A stretch of 16,256 bases of DNA from F23-D06 sp963603365 (GTDB lineage Bacteria > Bacteroidota > Bacteroidia > Bacteroidales > WCHB1-69), in contig CAVCMI010000005.1 in the NCBI GenBank assembly GCA_963603365.1, forward strand, positions 1 to 16,256. Reading direction: 5' to 3'. The position numbers were made by a program, and so were the translations under genes. The notes below the pieces were generated by a model, which saw only the letters and a program-made list of their open reading frames with translations, was not told the DNA's origin and ran no database searches. Positions 1 to 7,889 of this stretch are shown one piece after another; position 1 is the first letter of the stretch, and each line of letters starts with the position of its first letter.

Positions 1-102
1 ACACCTCCCCGGCGCCGGCTTTCGGAACATTCCCTCCTTGCTTGCAAAAAAAACGTGACCACCCGACCCTGAAAACAAGTCCACCCAAAAGGCGAAAAAA
101 CG

Positions 103-110
103 TACTTTTG
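103..110 (+). promoter_or_regulatory. Bacteroidota -7 promoter element, MATE gene
   Basis: The sequence TACTTTTG matches the TAnnTTTG -7 element used by the Bacteroidota primary sigma factor and is followed by CCGCC. I see no convincing TTTG at the usual -33 spacing. It lies inside the longest possible reading frame of the MATE gene, which is one reason to place the start codon downstream at 135. The identical 13 bases TACTTTTGCCGCC recur before the pseudouridine synthase gene. Confidence 0.55.
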
Positions 111-134
111 CCGCCCGAAAAAAAGTCAGCTAAA

Positions 135-1499
135 GTGGAAGAAGAATTAGAAAGAACAAGAGAACTTGAAACCCAAAACGTCAGCAGCCTGTTATGGAAA
201 TATGCGCTTCCGGCCGTCATCAGTCAGATTATCGCCTCTATATATAATATTGTAGATAGAATATTCATCGGACACGGTGTCGGCGCGCTCGCCATTGCCG
301 GTTTAGCCATCACGATGCCCATCATGAACATCATCCATGCTTTCGGATCCCTCATCGGGGTGGGCTCTTCTGCGCGCATGTCTATCGTGTTAGGGAAAAA
401 AGACGTAAACTGGGCGGAAAACATTCTCGGTAACAGTATGATTTTCACCATCTTGTTGGGCAGCTTATTTGTAACGTGCGGCTATCTCTTTATGGACGAC
501 ATTCTGGCCTGCTTCGGCGCCACCTCCGAAACCATGTCTTACGCCCGTGAATATATGCTGATTGTGCTGCCCGGCATGTTCTTCACAACGATGACTTTTA
601 ACCTAACCGGTCTGATACGCGCTTCGGGCTACCCTGCAAAATCCATGTACATTATGATCAGCGGCGCAGTCATCAACATTGTCCTCGACCCCATCTTCAT
701 CTTTGGCTTTCATTGGGGCATAGCCGGAGCGGCCTGGGCCACAACGATTTCTATGTTCATCACAGCGGTGCTGTCGGTCATTCATTTTGTCAAGCCAGCC
801 GCGTTCATCCGCTTCAAAGCACATGGATGGAAGCCGCGAGGATACATTTTCAAGAATATCACGCTCATTGGCATGAGTCCGTTCCTGATGAACACCTGCG
901 CCTCGTTAGTGGTGGCTTTGCTCAACCGGCAGCTGCTCCGCTACGGCGGCGACCTGGCCGTGGGAACCTACGGCATCGTGAACACCTTTAGCAGTTTCTT
1001 GGTCATGTTTTTCATCGGCATTTGTCAGGGCATGCAGCCCATTGCCGGCTACAACTACGGGGCTGGTCACCCCGACCGTCTTAAGCATGTGTTTAATCTG
1101 ACTATGAAAGTGTGCATAATCATCGGATTTGCCGGCAGCCTTCTCTCCTGCCTGTTCCCCGTCACGATGGTCAAGATCTTCACTACCGATGCCGAACTTC
1201 TCCGTATGGGCAGGGTTGCCATACGCTTTATGATGGTGATGTTTCCGTTGATTGCCTTTACCATCGTCAACTCCAACTTCTTCCAGTCGATAGACAAGCC
1301 CTGGATCGCCATCCTCACCAGCCTTTCTCGCCAACTGCTGTTCCTGCTGCCGTTGGTCTATATCGTGCCCTTGCTTTTCACCGGTGCCGGCAACGACGGG
1401 CTGACAGGAGTCTGGTTCGCCTGCACCATCTCCGACGTGATGGGCGCAGTGCTGGCCGCCGTGCTGCTCTACACCCAACGCAAGATTTTCAGACATTAG
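135..1499 (+). CDS. MATE-family efflux transporter
   Basis: Multidrug and toxin extrusion (MATE) family inner-membrane protein, expected to export organic cations or drugs in exchange for Na+ or H+. From the GTG at 135 it has 454 residues, the usual family length, with about 12 hydrophobic segments in two similar halves. The first half opens with the family-like stretch YALPAVISQIIASIYNIVDR, followed by FIGHGVGALAIAGLAIT. The second half repeats the pattern with ALLNRQLLRYGG and the conserved GICQGMQPIAGYNYGAG. The frame stays open upstream to the window edge, with a TTG at 42. The extra N-terminal residues would be Lys/Pro-rich, unlike the family, and would contain the promoter box at 103, so GTG 135 is preferred; no in-frame ATG occurs until well into the membrane region. 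It stands alone, convergent with gapA. The substrate cannot be told from sequence. Confidence 0.9.
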   Translation: MEEELERTRELETQNVSSLLWKYALPAVISQIIASIYNIVDRIFIGHGVGALAIAGLAITMPIMNIIHAFGSLIGVGSSARMSIVLGKKDVNWAENILGNSMIFTILLGSLFVTCGYLFMDDILACFGATSETMSYAREYMLIVLPGMFFTTMTFNLTGLIRASGYPAKSMYIMISGAVINIVLDPIFIFGFHWGIAGAAWATTISMFITAVLSVIHFVKPAAFIRFKAHGWKPRGYIFKNITLIGMSPFLMNTCASLVVALLNRQLLRYGGDLAVGTYGIVNTFSSFLVMFFIGICQGMQPIAGYNYGAGHPDRLKHVFNLTMKVCIIIGFAGSLLSCLFPVTMVKIFTTDAELLRMGRVAIRFMMVMFPLIAFTIVNSNFFQSIDKPWIAILTSLSRQLLFLLPLVYIVPLLFTGAGNDGLTGVWFACTISDVMGAVLAAVLLYTQRKIFRH

Positions 1500-1525
1500 A
1501 AAGAGGTTTTGCTGTCCAAAAGAAA

Positions 1526-1557
1526 GCCCGGAATGGCACAACGGTCATTCCGGGCTG
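1526..1557 (-). terminator. Intrinsic terminator between convergent MATE and gapA genes
   Basis: There is a perfect 11-bp inverted repeat: AGCCCGGAATG at 1526-1536 and CATTCCGGGCT at 1547-1557. The 10-nt loop can close further by GC/GT pairs. Read on the minus strand the hairpin is followed by a T-rich run (TTTCTTTTGG), so it best fits the end of gapA. On the plus strand no T run follows, but the hairpin may still stop MATE transcription. Confidence 0.8.
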
Positions 1558-1579
1558 ACAAGAGTCTCGTAGTGACTGA

Positions 1580-2590
1580 CTATAGTTTGACAGTCTTGTT
1601 CATGCTGCAAATCAGGTCAACCACTTTGTTGGAATAGCCAATCTCGTTGTCGTACCAAGACACCAGCTTCACAAAATGTTCGTTCAGCATAATGCCGGCA
1701 GAGGCATCGAAGATAGAAGTTCTCTTTTCGCCAAGGAAATCCGAGGAGACGACAGCCTCTTCCGTGTATCCGAGAATGCCCTTCAGTTCGTTTTCAGAAG
1801 CATGCTTCACGGCAGCCTTGATTTCATCGTATGTGGCGGCTTTTCGGATTTTGCAGGTAAGGTCCACAACAGAAACATCGACAGTGGGGACGCGGAACGA
1901 CATGCCCGTGAGCTTGCCTTTCAAGTCGGGGATGACGCGCCCTACAGCCTTGGCTGCGCCCGTAGATGACGGAATGATGTTGCCTAAGATGGAACGGCCG
2001 CCGCGCCAGTCTTTCTTGGACGGGCCGTCAACAGTCTTCTGTGTTGCTGTTGCAGCATGTACCGTTGTCATAAGACCTTCTTCCAAACCGAAATTGTCGT
2101 TGATGACCTTTGCCAGCGGCGCCAGACAGTTGGTCGTGCAAGATGCGTTGGAAACGATCTGCTGTCCGGCATATTCGTGGTTGTTGACACCCATCACGAA
2201 CATCGGCGTATCATCCTTTGACGGAGCTGACATCACGACCCTCTTGGCACCGGCTTTCAGATGAGCGCTTGCCAATTCTGCCGTCAGGAAAAGGCCGGTT
2301 GACTCTACGACATAGTCTGCGCCGGCTTCGTCCCATTTCAGGTTGGCGGGGTCCTTCTCGGCCGTGATGCGGATTTTGTTGCCGTTGACAACCAACATGC
2401 CGTCAGACACTTCCACGGTTCCGTTGAACCTGCCGTGCGCCGTGTCATAACGTAGCATATAAGCCATATAGTCCACATCCAAAAGATCGTTGATGGCCAC
2501 AACCTGTACGTCTTCCCTTTCTGTGGTTGCCCTGAAAACCAATCTTCCGATTCTTCCGAAACCATTGATTCCGATTTTAATCTTTTCCAT
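1580..2590 (-). CDS. gapA: Glyceraldehyde-3-phosphate dehydrogenase, type I
   Basis: Cytoplasmic glycolytic enzyme that oxidises glyceraldehyde-3-phosphate with NAD+ and phosphate to 1,3-bisphosphoglycerate. It is 336 residues, the normal length. The N-terminal NAD-binding fold shows GINGFGRIGR at residues 7-16. The active-site signature ASCTTNCLAP contains the catalytic Cys151, and His178 lies in TTVHAATATQKT. The C-terminal signature WYDNEIGYSNKVVDLI is intact. The ATG at 2590 gives the expected M-x-K-I-K-I-G-I-N start, and a -7 box lies about 55 nt upstream. The gene is monocistronic, divergent from the S41-dnaG operon, and ends just before a strong hairpin. It is complete. Whether it acts only in glycolysis cannot be told without knowing whether a second gap gene exists elsewhere. 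Confidence 0.98.
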   Translation of the reverse strand: MEKIKIGINGFGRIGRLVFRATTEREDVQVVAINDLLDVDYMAYMLRYDTAHGRFNGTVEVSDGMLVVNGNKIRITAEKDPANLKWDEAGADYVVESTGLFLTAELASAHLKAGAKRVVMSAPSKDDTPMFVMGVNNHEYAGQQIVSNASCTTNCLAPLAKVINDNFGLEEGLMTTVHAATATQKTVDGPSKKDWRGGRSILGNIIPSSTGAAKAVGRVIPDLKGKLTGMSFRVPTVDVSVVDLTCKIRKAATYDEIKAAVKHASENELKGILGYTEEAVVSSDFLGEKRTSIFDASAGIMLNEHFVKLVSWYDNEIGYSNKVVDLICSMNKTVKL

Positions 2591-2643
2591 AAGTAACGAA
2601 TTTATAAGTTTTTACAATAATTGTTTCCCATTTCAAATGACCG

Positions 2644-2651
2644 CAAAAATA
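2644..2651 (-). promoter_or_regulatory. Bacteroidota -7 promoter element, gapA
   Basis: On the minus strand the sequence reads TATTTTTG, matching TAnnTTTG. It lies 53 nt upstream of the gapA ATG, giving an A/T-rich leader of roughly 45 nt. No clear -33 TTTG is seen at the standard distance. The divergent S41 operon promoter lies about 140 bp away. Confidence 0.6.
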
Positions 2652-2787
2652 CAAAATTTATCCATTGTTGTCCTTTTGTCTTTCTGAATGATACGGAAAG
2701 CGGCGGCATGGCGGACCGGACATCTGCCGCGTAGCTTGTTTTTGTGCTTTCACATTTTGGGGAGACATAAAGGTGCAGATTTTTATG

Positions 2788-2795
2788 TAAATTTG
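2788..2795 (+). promoter_or_regulatory. Bacteroidota -7 promoter element, S41 protease-dnaG operon
   Basis: TAAATTTG matches TAnnTTTG and is followed by CCGCC. The distance to the preferred ATG at 2823 is 27 nt. A TTTG at 2756-2759 lies further upstream than the usual -33 spacing. The in-frame reading region upstream of this box (from 2688) is therefore non-coding leader or intergenic sequence, not part of the protein. Confidence 0.6.
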
Positions 2796-2822
2796 CCGCC
2801 CTTAAACAAAATGCGTTCCACG

Positions 2823-4607
2823 ATGAAGAAAATCGTCTCTATTCTGTTCAGTGTGTGTATATTATGCGCCGCATCATACGCTCAGAACCCTAACAGGAAC
2901 TATCAGCCCGACAGGACCAAGATGGACCAGCTTTTCAGTGCCATAAACCAGTTGTATGTGGACACGGTTGATTTTGACCCGCTTACAGACAAAGCCATCA
3001 ACGCGATGCTGAAAGAACTGGACCCTCATACGGCATACATTCCCAAAAAAGATGTTCAAGCCATGAACGAACCGCTCCAAGGCTCTTTCGACGGCATTGG
3101 CGTCACCTTTCAAATCATCCGGGACACGATAAACGTAATGGAAGTCATCATCGACGGGCCGTCAGAAAAGGTGGGGCTTTTGGCAGGCGACAAGATCGTG
3201 GAAGTTGACGACACGCTGGCCTGCGGAGACAAGATAACCAACGACTGGGTACGCAAGCATCTGCGCGGCAAGAAAGGCTCGAAGGTGAAAGTGTCCGTCA
3301 GAAGAGGGAAAAGCACAGAACTGCTCGAATTTGTCATCACCCGCGGAGCCATACCGATGCACAGCATCAACGTCTTCTTTATGGCCGACGAGACTACCGG
3401 CTACATTAAATTAGAACGCTTTGCCGCCACCTCCGCCAAGGAACTTACCGACGCTCTCTCACAACTGAAAAAGGAGGGCATGCAAGACCTGATTCTCGAC
3501 CTTCGCGGCAACGGCGGCGGCTACCTGAATGTGGCTTTTGAGGTGTGCGACCAGTTCATCTCCGGCAAACGCATGATTGTCTATACCGACAATTTCAGAA
3601 AAACCGGCGAAAAGTTCTACTCCGAACGGGAAGGGCTCTTTGAGGAGGGCAAACTCATCGTGCTCGTGGACGAGAACTCCGCCTCGGCATCCGAAATCAC
3701 CGCCGGCTGTGTCCAAGACTGGGACAGAGGGTTGGTTGTCGGTCGCAGAACCTTTGGCAAAGGCTTGGTTCAGAAACCTTTGACATTCATTGACCAGTCG
3801 CAGGTGCGCCTGACCATCTCGCATTACTACACCCCTACAGGACGCTGCATCCAGAAACCCTACAATGACGGTCTCGACGACTATTACAAAGACATCCAAA
3901 AGAGGGCAAGCCATGGCGAGTTCTACACCGCCGACAGCATACGCTTCCCCGATTCCCTGAAATACAAAACACCGCACGGACGCACCGTGTATGGCGGCGG
4001 CGGCATTATGCCGGATATCTTCGTTCCGCTCGACTCAACCAGATACTCAACACTTTACAACGAGATAATCCGAAAGGGAATGTTCGGGAATTATGTATCC
4101 GGCTATCTCGAGAACAACCGGGAGTCACTGAAAAAGCAGTACCCCGAATACAAGGATTTTGAAAGCCGTTACACTATTTCCGAGACGCAGTACCAAGAGT
4201 TTATGCAGTTCGCGAAAAAGGAAGGCGTCAGCGAAAAAGCGCCGTTCCGCTTCTCCGACTATGCAGAATCGTTCTTGAAAGAGAACAAAACACGCCTCGA
4301 TTCGCTCTTCACTTCGGCGCAAGACCTCGACAAGCATACGCTCGACACAATGTTCTCGGGCTATGTGAACCGCACTTACAATGAAGTCAGCAGGCTGCGC
4401 AATGAGGACCATGTTAGCGAGTATGTGAAACAATACCTCAAATATGAAATCGCCCGTGGATTGTATGGTTTCGGCAACGCCTACCGTATCTTTCTACAAA
4501 CGGACGACACCTACCAAAAAGCGCTGGAGGTGATGCACAACAAGAAGATTTTCAAGAAATTCAAGGTTTATTCCGGGAAGAGCGGCACAAACAAGACCGA
4601 GCAGTGA
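2823..4607 (+). CDS. S41-family C-terminal processing peptidase (CtpA/Prc-like), secreted
   Basis: Serine protease of the CtpA/Prc (tail-specific) family, expected to act in the periplasm on unfolded or C-terminally marked proteins. From ATG 2823 it has 594 residues. A signal peptide starts MKKIVSILF and ends at SYA, with a cleavage site near residue 20; there is no lipobox Cys. A PDZ domain follows at about 85-165, starting at GSFDGIGV. The S41 catalytic domain spans about 195-390. By alignment with E. coli Prc the catalytic pair is Ser288 in SASASE and Lys313 in TFGKGLVQ, with the family's 25-residue spacing. About 200 further residues form a charged C-terminal region of unclear role. ATG 2811 is an alternative start adding four residues (MRST). 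It is the first gene of an operon, and its stop overlaps the dnaG start by one base. Confidence 0.93.
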   Translation: MKKIVSILFSVCILCAASYAQNPNRNYQPDRTKMDQLFSAINQLYVDTVDFDPLTDKAINAMLKELDPHTAYIPKKDVQAMNEPLQGSFDGIGVTFQIIRDTINVMEVIIDGPSEKVGLLAGDKIVEVDDTLACGDKITNDWVRKHLRGKKGSKVKVSVRRGKSTELLEFVITRGAIPMHSINVFFMADETTGYIKLERFAATSAKELTDALSQLKKEGMQDLILDLRGNGGGYLNVAFEVCDQFISGKRMIVYTDNFRKTGEKFYSEREGLFEEGKLIVLVDENSASASEITAGCVQDWDRGLVVGRRTFGKGLVQKPLTFIDQSQVRLTISHYYTPTGRCIQKPYNDGLDDYYKDIQKRASHGEFYTADSIRFPDSLKYKTPHGRTVYGGGGIMPDIFVPLDSTRYSTLYNEIIRKGMFGNYVSGYLENNRESLKKQYPEYKDFESRYTISETQYQEFMQFAKKEGVSEKAPFRFSDYAESFLKENKTRLDSLFTSAQDLDKHTLDTMFSGYVNRTYNEVSRLRNEDHVSEYVKQYLKYEIARGLYGFGNAYRIFLQTDDTYQKALEVMHNKKIFKKFKVYSGKSGTNKTEQ

Positions 4608-6574
4608 TGATTTCACGGAAAACAATAGAGGAGATAAACTTCGCGGTTAAGATTGAGGAAGTGGTCGGCGACTTTGTCCCGCTCAAGCGGCAAGGGCAAA
4701 GTTATGTAGGCGTATGTCCTTTCCATGACGACCGCAACCCCTCCCTGCACGTCACCCCGCGACTTGGCATCTACAAATGCTTCGTGTGTGACGCCAAAGG
4801 CAACGCCATTACTTTTTTAATGGAACATGGACGCATGACCTACCCCGAAGCACTTGAATATCTGGCCCGCAAATACAGCATCCCGGTAGAACATGACCGC
4901 GCCGAGTCTCCCGAAGAGAAAGAGATACGTACCGAAAAGGAGAGCCTCTATCTCGTCAACGAGTTTGCCGAAAAGTACTTTGCCGACCAACTCCTGCACA
5001 GCGATGAGGGCCGGATGCTGGGTCTTGCCTACCTGAAAGAAAGGGGCTTTAAAGACGCCACTATAGAGAAGTTCCGTCTCGGTTATTGTCCGAACACATG
5101 GGACTCTTTCACCCAAGAGGCCCTCAAAAAGGGCTACCGCGAAGAGTTTCTGATTAAACTTGGACTGTCAAAGAAAAGCGAAAACGGCCGCCTGTACGAC
5201 TTCTACCGGGGGCGTGTGATATTCCCGATACACAACACTGCCGGCAAAGTTATTGGATTCGGAGGGCGTGTGCTGAAGAAAGATGAGAAAACCGCCAAGT
5301 ATTTCAACTCCCCCGAAAACGAAATCTACCATAAAAGCGAAACCTTATACGACATTTATCTGGCAAAAAAGTCCATACGGCAAAAAGACAACGTTTATCT
5401 GGTAGAGGGCTACACTGATGTGATTTCACTTTTCGAGTCGGGCGTGGAGAATGTGGTGGCCTCGTCGGGCACCTCGCTGACAAACGAACAGGTGCGCATC
5501 TTAGGCACGCAGACCCGCAACATCACTGTATTGTACGACGGCGACCGCGCCGGCATCAAAGCCTCGTTGCGCGGCATCGACATGCTGCTCGAAAAAAACC
5601 TGAACATAAGGGTGTGTCTGCTGCCTGACGGCGAAGACCCCGATTCTTTTGCAAAAAAGCACCGCGACAGCGAACTCGTCGATTATCTGAACAACAACAC
5701 CACCGACTTTCTGCTATTCAAGACCCGTATCCTGAGCGAAGAGGCAGGCGACGACCCGCTGAAACGCGCCGAGATGGTCAAGGAAATCGTCGGCAGCATT
5801 GCCAAAATGCAAGACCAGATCGCCCAGTCGTTTTATATTCAAAAATGCTCCGCGATGTTCGGGCTGTCAGAGGATGTCTTGAACAGGGAACTGCGCAGCC
5901 GCATCTGGAAAAGCAAGCGAAAAGACACCGGCCGCCTGGAGGCTTCCGTGACACTCGAAATGCCGCAAGAGAAGAAACGCGTTGACAGGACGGCATCCCT
6001 TGAAGACCTCCTCGCCGAGGCAGAGAAGAATGTGCTGCTGCTGCTGATCAAGCATGGTCTTTACGAAATAAACGTTAAAGACGACGAAACCGGAGAGAAC
6101 CGGCCTATGCGCATCGACCAGTATGTGTTTGACAACCTTTATGCCGACGGCATTGTCTTGCAGCATCCCCTTTACCGCAAAATGTACGGTCATTATGCCG
6201 AGATTGTCCAGATTCTGCGCGACCAGGACGACGTCATGCGCTCTTTTCTGTACAGCCAAGACGCAGAGGAACAATCCTTCGCTATTGAGAATCTCACCAA
6301 GGAGGACCCGGAATACAGTCCGCATTGGGAAAGCCGTTACGATATTTTCACCCGTTCCGTGCAAAACAACACTGCCACATTGCAGGAGGCGGCAGAAACG
6401 GCGCTGCTGCTGCTTAAAATGCGCTTGCTGGAATGGAAAAAAATGTCGGTCGAGAAGGAACTCGGCAGTGCCGGAAGTGAAGAGGAAAGCAACGAAATAC
6501 TTCGCAGAATCGTTGAGTTGGACACAGCAAGGAAAGAGTTCGCCCGCCGTTTGGGCATGAATATTAGCAGATGA
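4607..6574 (+). CDS. dnaG: DNA primase
   Basis: DnaG primase makes the short RNA primers for DNA replication and binds the DnaB helicase through its C-terminus. It has 655 residues. The N-terminal CHC2 zinc ribbon has Cys37, His40, Cys58 and Cys61 (CPFHDD...YKCFVC). The catalytic core contains the Toprim acidic residues: Glu267 in VEGYTDV, and Asp311 and Asp313 in LYDGDRAG. The C-terminal half (from about 440) is the less conserved helicase-interaction region. The ATG at 4607 shares a base with the upstream TGA (TGATG), suggesting translational coupling; a GTG at 4604 is a less likely start. The next gene begins 9 nt after the stop. The gene is not in the rpsU-dnaG-rpoD arrangement known from Enterobacteria; here it sits between a protease and a membrane protein gene. 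Confidence 0.98.
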   Translation: MISRKTIEEINFAVKIEEVVGDFVPLKRQGQSYVGVCPFHDDRNPSLHVTPRLGIYKCFVCDAKGNAITFLMEHGRMTYPEALEYLARKYSIPVEHDRAESPEEKEIRTEKESLYLVNEFAEKYFADQLLHSDEGRMLGLAYLKERGFKDATIEKFRLGYCPNTWDSFTQEALKKGYREEFLIKLGLSKKSENGRLYDFYRGRVIFPIHNTAGKVIGFGGRVLKKDEKTAKYFNSPENEIYHKSETLYDIYLAKKSIRQKDNVYLVEGYTDVISLFESGVENVVASSGTSLTNEQVRILGTQTRNITVLYDGDRAGIKASLRGIDMLLEKNLNIRVCLLPDGEDPDSFAKKHRDSELVDYLNNNTTDFLLFKTRILSEEAGDDPLKRAEMVKEIVGSIAKMQDQIAQSFYIQKCSAMFGLSEDVLNRELRSRIWKSKRKDTGRLEASVTLEMPQEKKRVDRTASLEDLLAEAEKNVLLLLIKHGLYEINVKDDETGENRPMRIDQYVFDNLYADGIVLQHPLYRKMYGHYAEIVQILRDQDDVMRSFLYSQDAEEQSFAIENLTKEDPEYSPHWESRYDIFTRSVQNNTATLQEAAETALLLLKMRLLEWKKMSVEKELGSAGSEEESNEILRRIVELDTARKEFARRLGMNISR

Positions 6575-6583
6575 AAGAGTTTT

Positions 6584-7519
6584 ATGAGAGTTTTCAAAAA
6601 AATAGACTGGAAGAATCTGGACTGGAAAGAGGTTGTCAAGAATTACGCGCTCATAGTGGCAGGCACTTTCATTATGTCCATCGGCTATGTTGTTTTTGTT
6701 TCCCCGTTAAAGTTGGCGCCCGGCGGCGTGTATGGCATCGCCATCATCTTGCACCATCTTTTCAATTTTCCCATCGGCTTGTCCGGCATCTGCCTCGACT
6801 TGCCGCTGCTGCTGATCGGCACCCTCTGGTTGGGTCCTAAGTTCGGTGCCAAAACGTTAGTAGGTGCGCTCACTTTGCCTGCGTTCATCTCACTTTGGGA
6901 AAAAATATACGGCTATGCCCCACTGATCGGGTTGCCCGAAGACCCGATGACCCCCGACCCGTCTGCCAACTTCATCATTGCCTTGTGCGGCGGCGTCATC
7001 ATTGGCATAGGGCTGGGACTTGTGTTCAAGACACGCGCCACCTCTGGCGGCACCGACATCATTGCTATGATCATCGGGAAATACCTGAAACACATCCCGC
7101 TCGGCAACATCCTCATTGTCGTGGATTCTATTGTCGTACTGGCAGCCCTGGCCGCATTCAAAGACTGGACAATACCGCTCTATTCCTGGCTCATCATCTA
7201 CGTCACCGGCATTGTGTTGGACAAAGTGGTGGCCGGCTTCCACAGCAGCAAGACGGTACTCATCATATCCGACAGTTACGAAGAAATCCGCCTCCGCATA
7301 TTCTCCGAACTCGACCGCGGCGGCACTTTCATTCATGGCGAGGGCATGTATAACCACGACAAAAAGAAAATCATTTTCACCTCCATTTCACGGAAACAAC
7401 TCCCCGTTTTGATTCATTTTGTACACGAAATAGACCCTAAGGCTTTCATCACTATCTTTGAAGCATCCGAAACAATAGGAGACGGTTTTGTCCCGCTCAA
7501 AGAAAAAGCGCTTTCATAG
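6584..7519 (+). CDS. YitT-family membrane protein with C-terminal DUF2179 domain
   Basis: Inner-membrane protein of the YitT/DUF2179 family, 311 residues, of uncharacterised biochemical function. After a short charged N-terminus there are about five or six hydrophobic segments. They contain family-typical stretches: SPLKLAPGGVYGIAII, and the Gly-rich GGVIIGIGLGLVFKTRATSG followed by GTDIIA. The last roughly 80 residues form the soluble DUF2179 domain, with the pattern GGTFIHGEGMY, IIFTSISRKQLPVL and DPKAFITIFEASETIGDGF. ATG 6584 is preceded by GAAAGAG as a weak ribosome site. It lies 9 nt after dnaG and 8 nt before the next gene, so it is almost certainly in the same operon. Context does not reveal its job. 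Confidence 0.88.
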   Translation: MRVFKKIDWKNLDWKEVVKNYALIVAGTFIMSIGYVVFVSPLKLAPGGVYGIAIILHHLFNFPIGLSGICLDLPLLLIGTLWLGPKFGAKTLVGALTLPAFISLWEKIYGYAPLIGLPEDPMTPDPSANFIIALCGGVIIGIGLGLVFKTRATSGGTDIIAMIIGKYLKHIPLGNILIVVDSIVVLAALAAFKDWTIPLYSWLIIYVTGIVLDKVVAGFHSSKTVLIISDSYEEIRLRIFSELDRGGTFIHGEGMYNHDKKKIIFTSISRKQLPVLIHFVHEIDPKAFITIFEASETIGDGFVPLKEKALS

Positions 7520-7527
7520 TTACAGTC

Positions 7528-7833
7528 ATGGACAACACAAAAGAAAAAATCATTGAGGTACTGACCAACATCTACGACCCCGAAATCCCCGTCAACATTT
7601 GGGAACTGGGTTTCATCTACAAACTGGAAATCACACCCGACAACGATGTCTATATTCTTATGACACTGACAGCCCCAAACTGCCCCGTGGCCGAGACATT
7701 GCCCGATGAGGTCGGCGAACGCGTCTCTTCCATCCCGGGACTCGGAAGAGTGTCCGTGGAGGTCACCTTTGACCCGCCTTGGGACATCGACAAGATGACG
7801 GATGCCGCCAAATTGGAACTGGGGCTAATTTGA
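7528..7833 (+). CDS. MIP18/SufT-like (DUF59) Fe-S cluster assembly factor
   Basis: Small cytoplasmic protein of 101 residues consisting of a single MIP18 (DUF59, FeS_assembly_P) domain. Relatives act in iron-sulfur cluster maturation or insertion (SufT, MIP18/CIAO2). The fold signature is clear: IYDPEIPVNIWELGFIYKL near the N-terminus, the conserved Cys in TAPNCPVAETLP, and the C-terminal VEVTFDPPWDIDKM. It is the last gene of the S41-dnaG-yitT operon; the following promoter box begins 25 nt after its stop. No other suf gene is present in the window, so the client protein is unknown. The U32 protein encoded further downstream has a Cys cluster that could hold an Fe-S centre, but no link is shown. 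Confidence 0.9.
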   Translation: MDNTKEKIIEVLTNIYDPEIPVNIWELGFIYKLEITPDNDVYILMTLTAPNCPVAETLPDEVGERVSSIPGLGRVSVEVTFDPPWDIDKMTDAAKLELGLI

Positions 7834-7858
7834 TTTTCGTCTAAATTGTTTTTTTTAG

Positions 7859-7866
7859 TACTTTTG
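7859..7866 (+). promoter_or_regulatory. Bacteroidota -7 promoter element, pseudouridine synthase-U32 operon
   Basis: TACTTTTG matches TAnnTTTG and is followed by CCGCC. It lies 23 nt upstream of the ATG at 7890, within a T-rich stretch after the MIP18 gene. TTTG at 7829-7832 is more distant than a standard -33 element. The T run at 7849-7856 just before it has no upstream stem that I can see, so it is not a clear terminator. Confidence 0.6.
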
Positions 7867-7889
7867 CCGCCTTTTACACAAACTGAAAA

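Noticed and set aside
2688..2822. N-terminal extension of the S41 protease
   Set aside because: The extension contains the -7 box at 2788 and would bury the signal peptide; the start is at 2823 or 2811.
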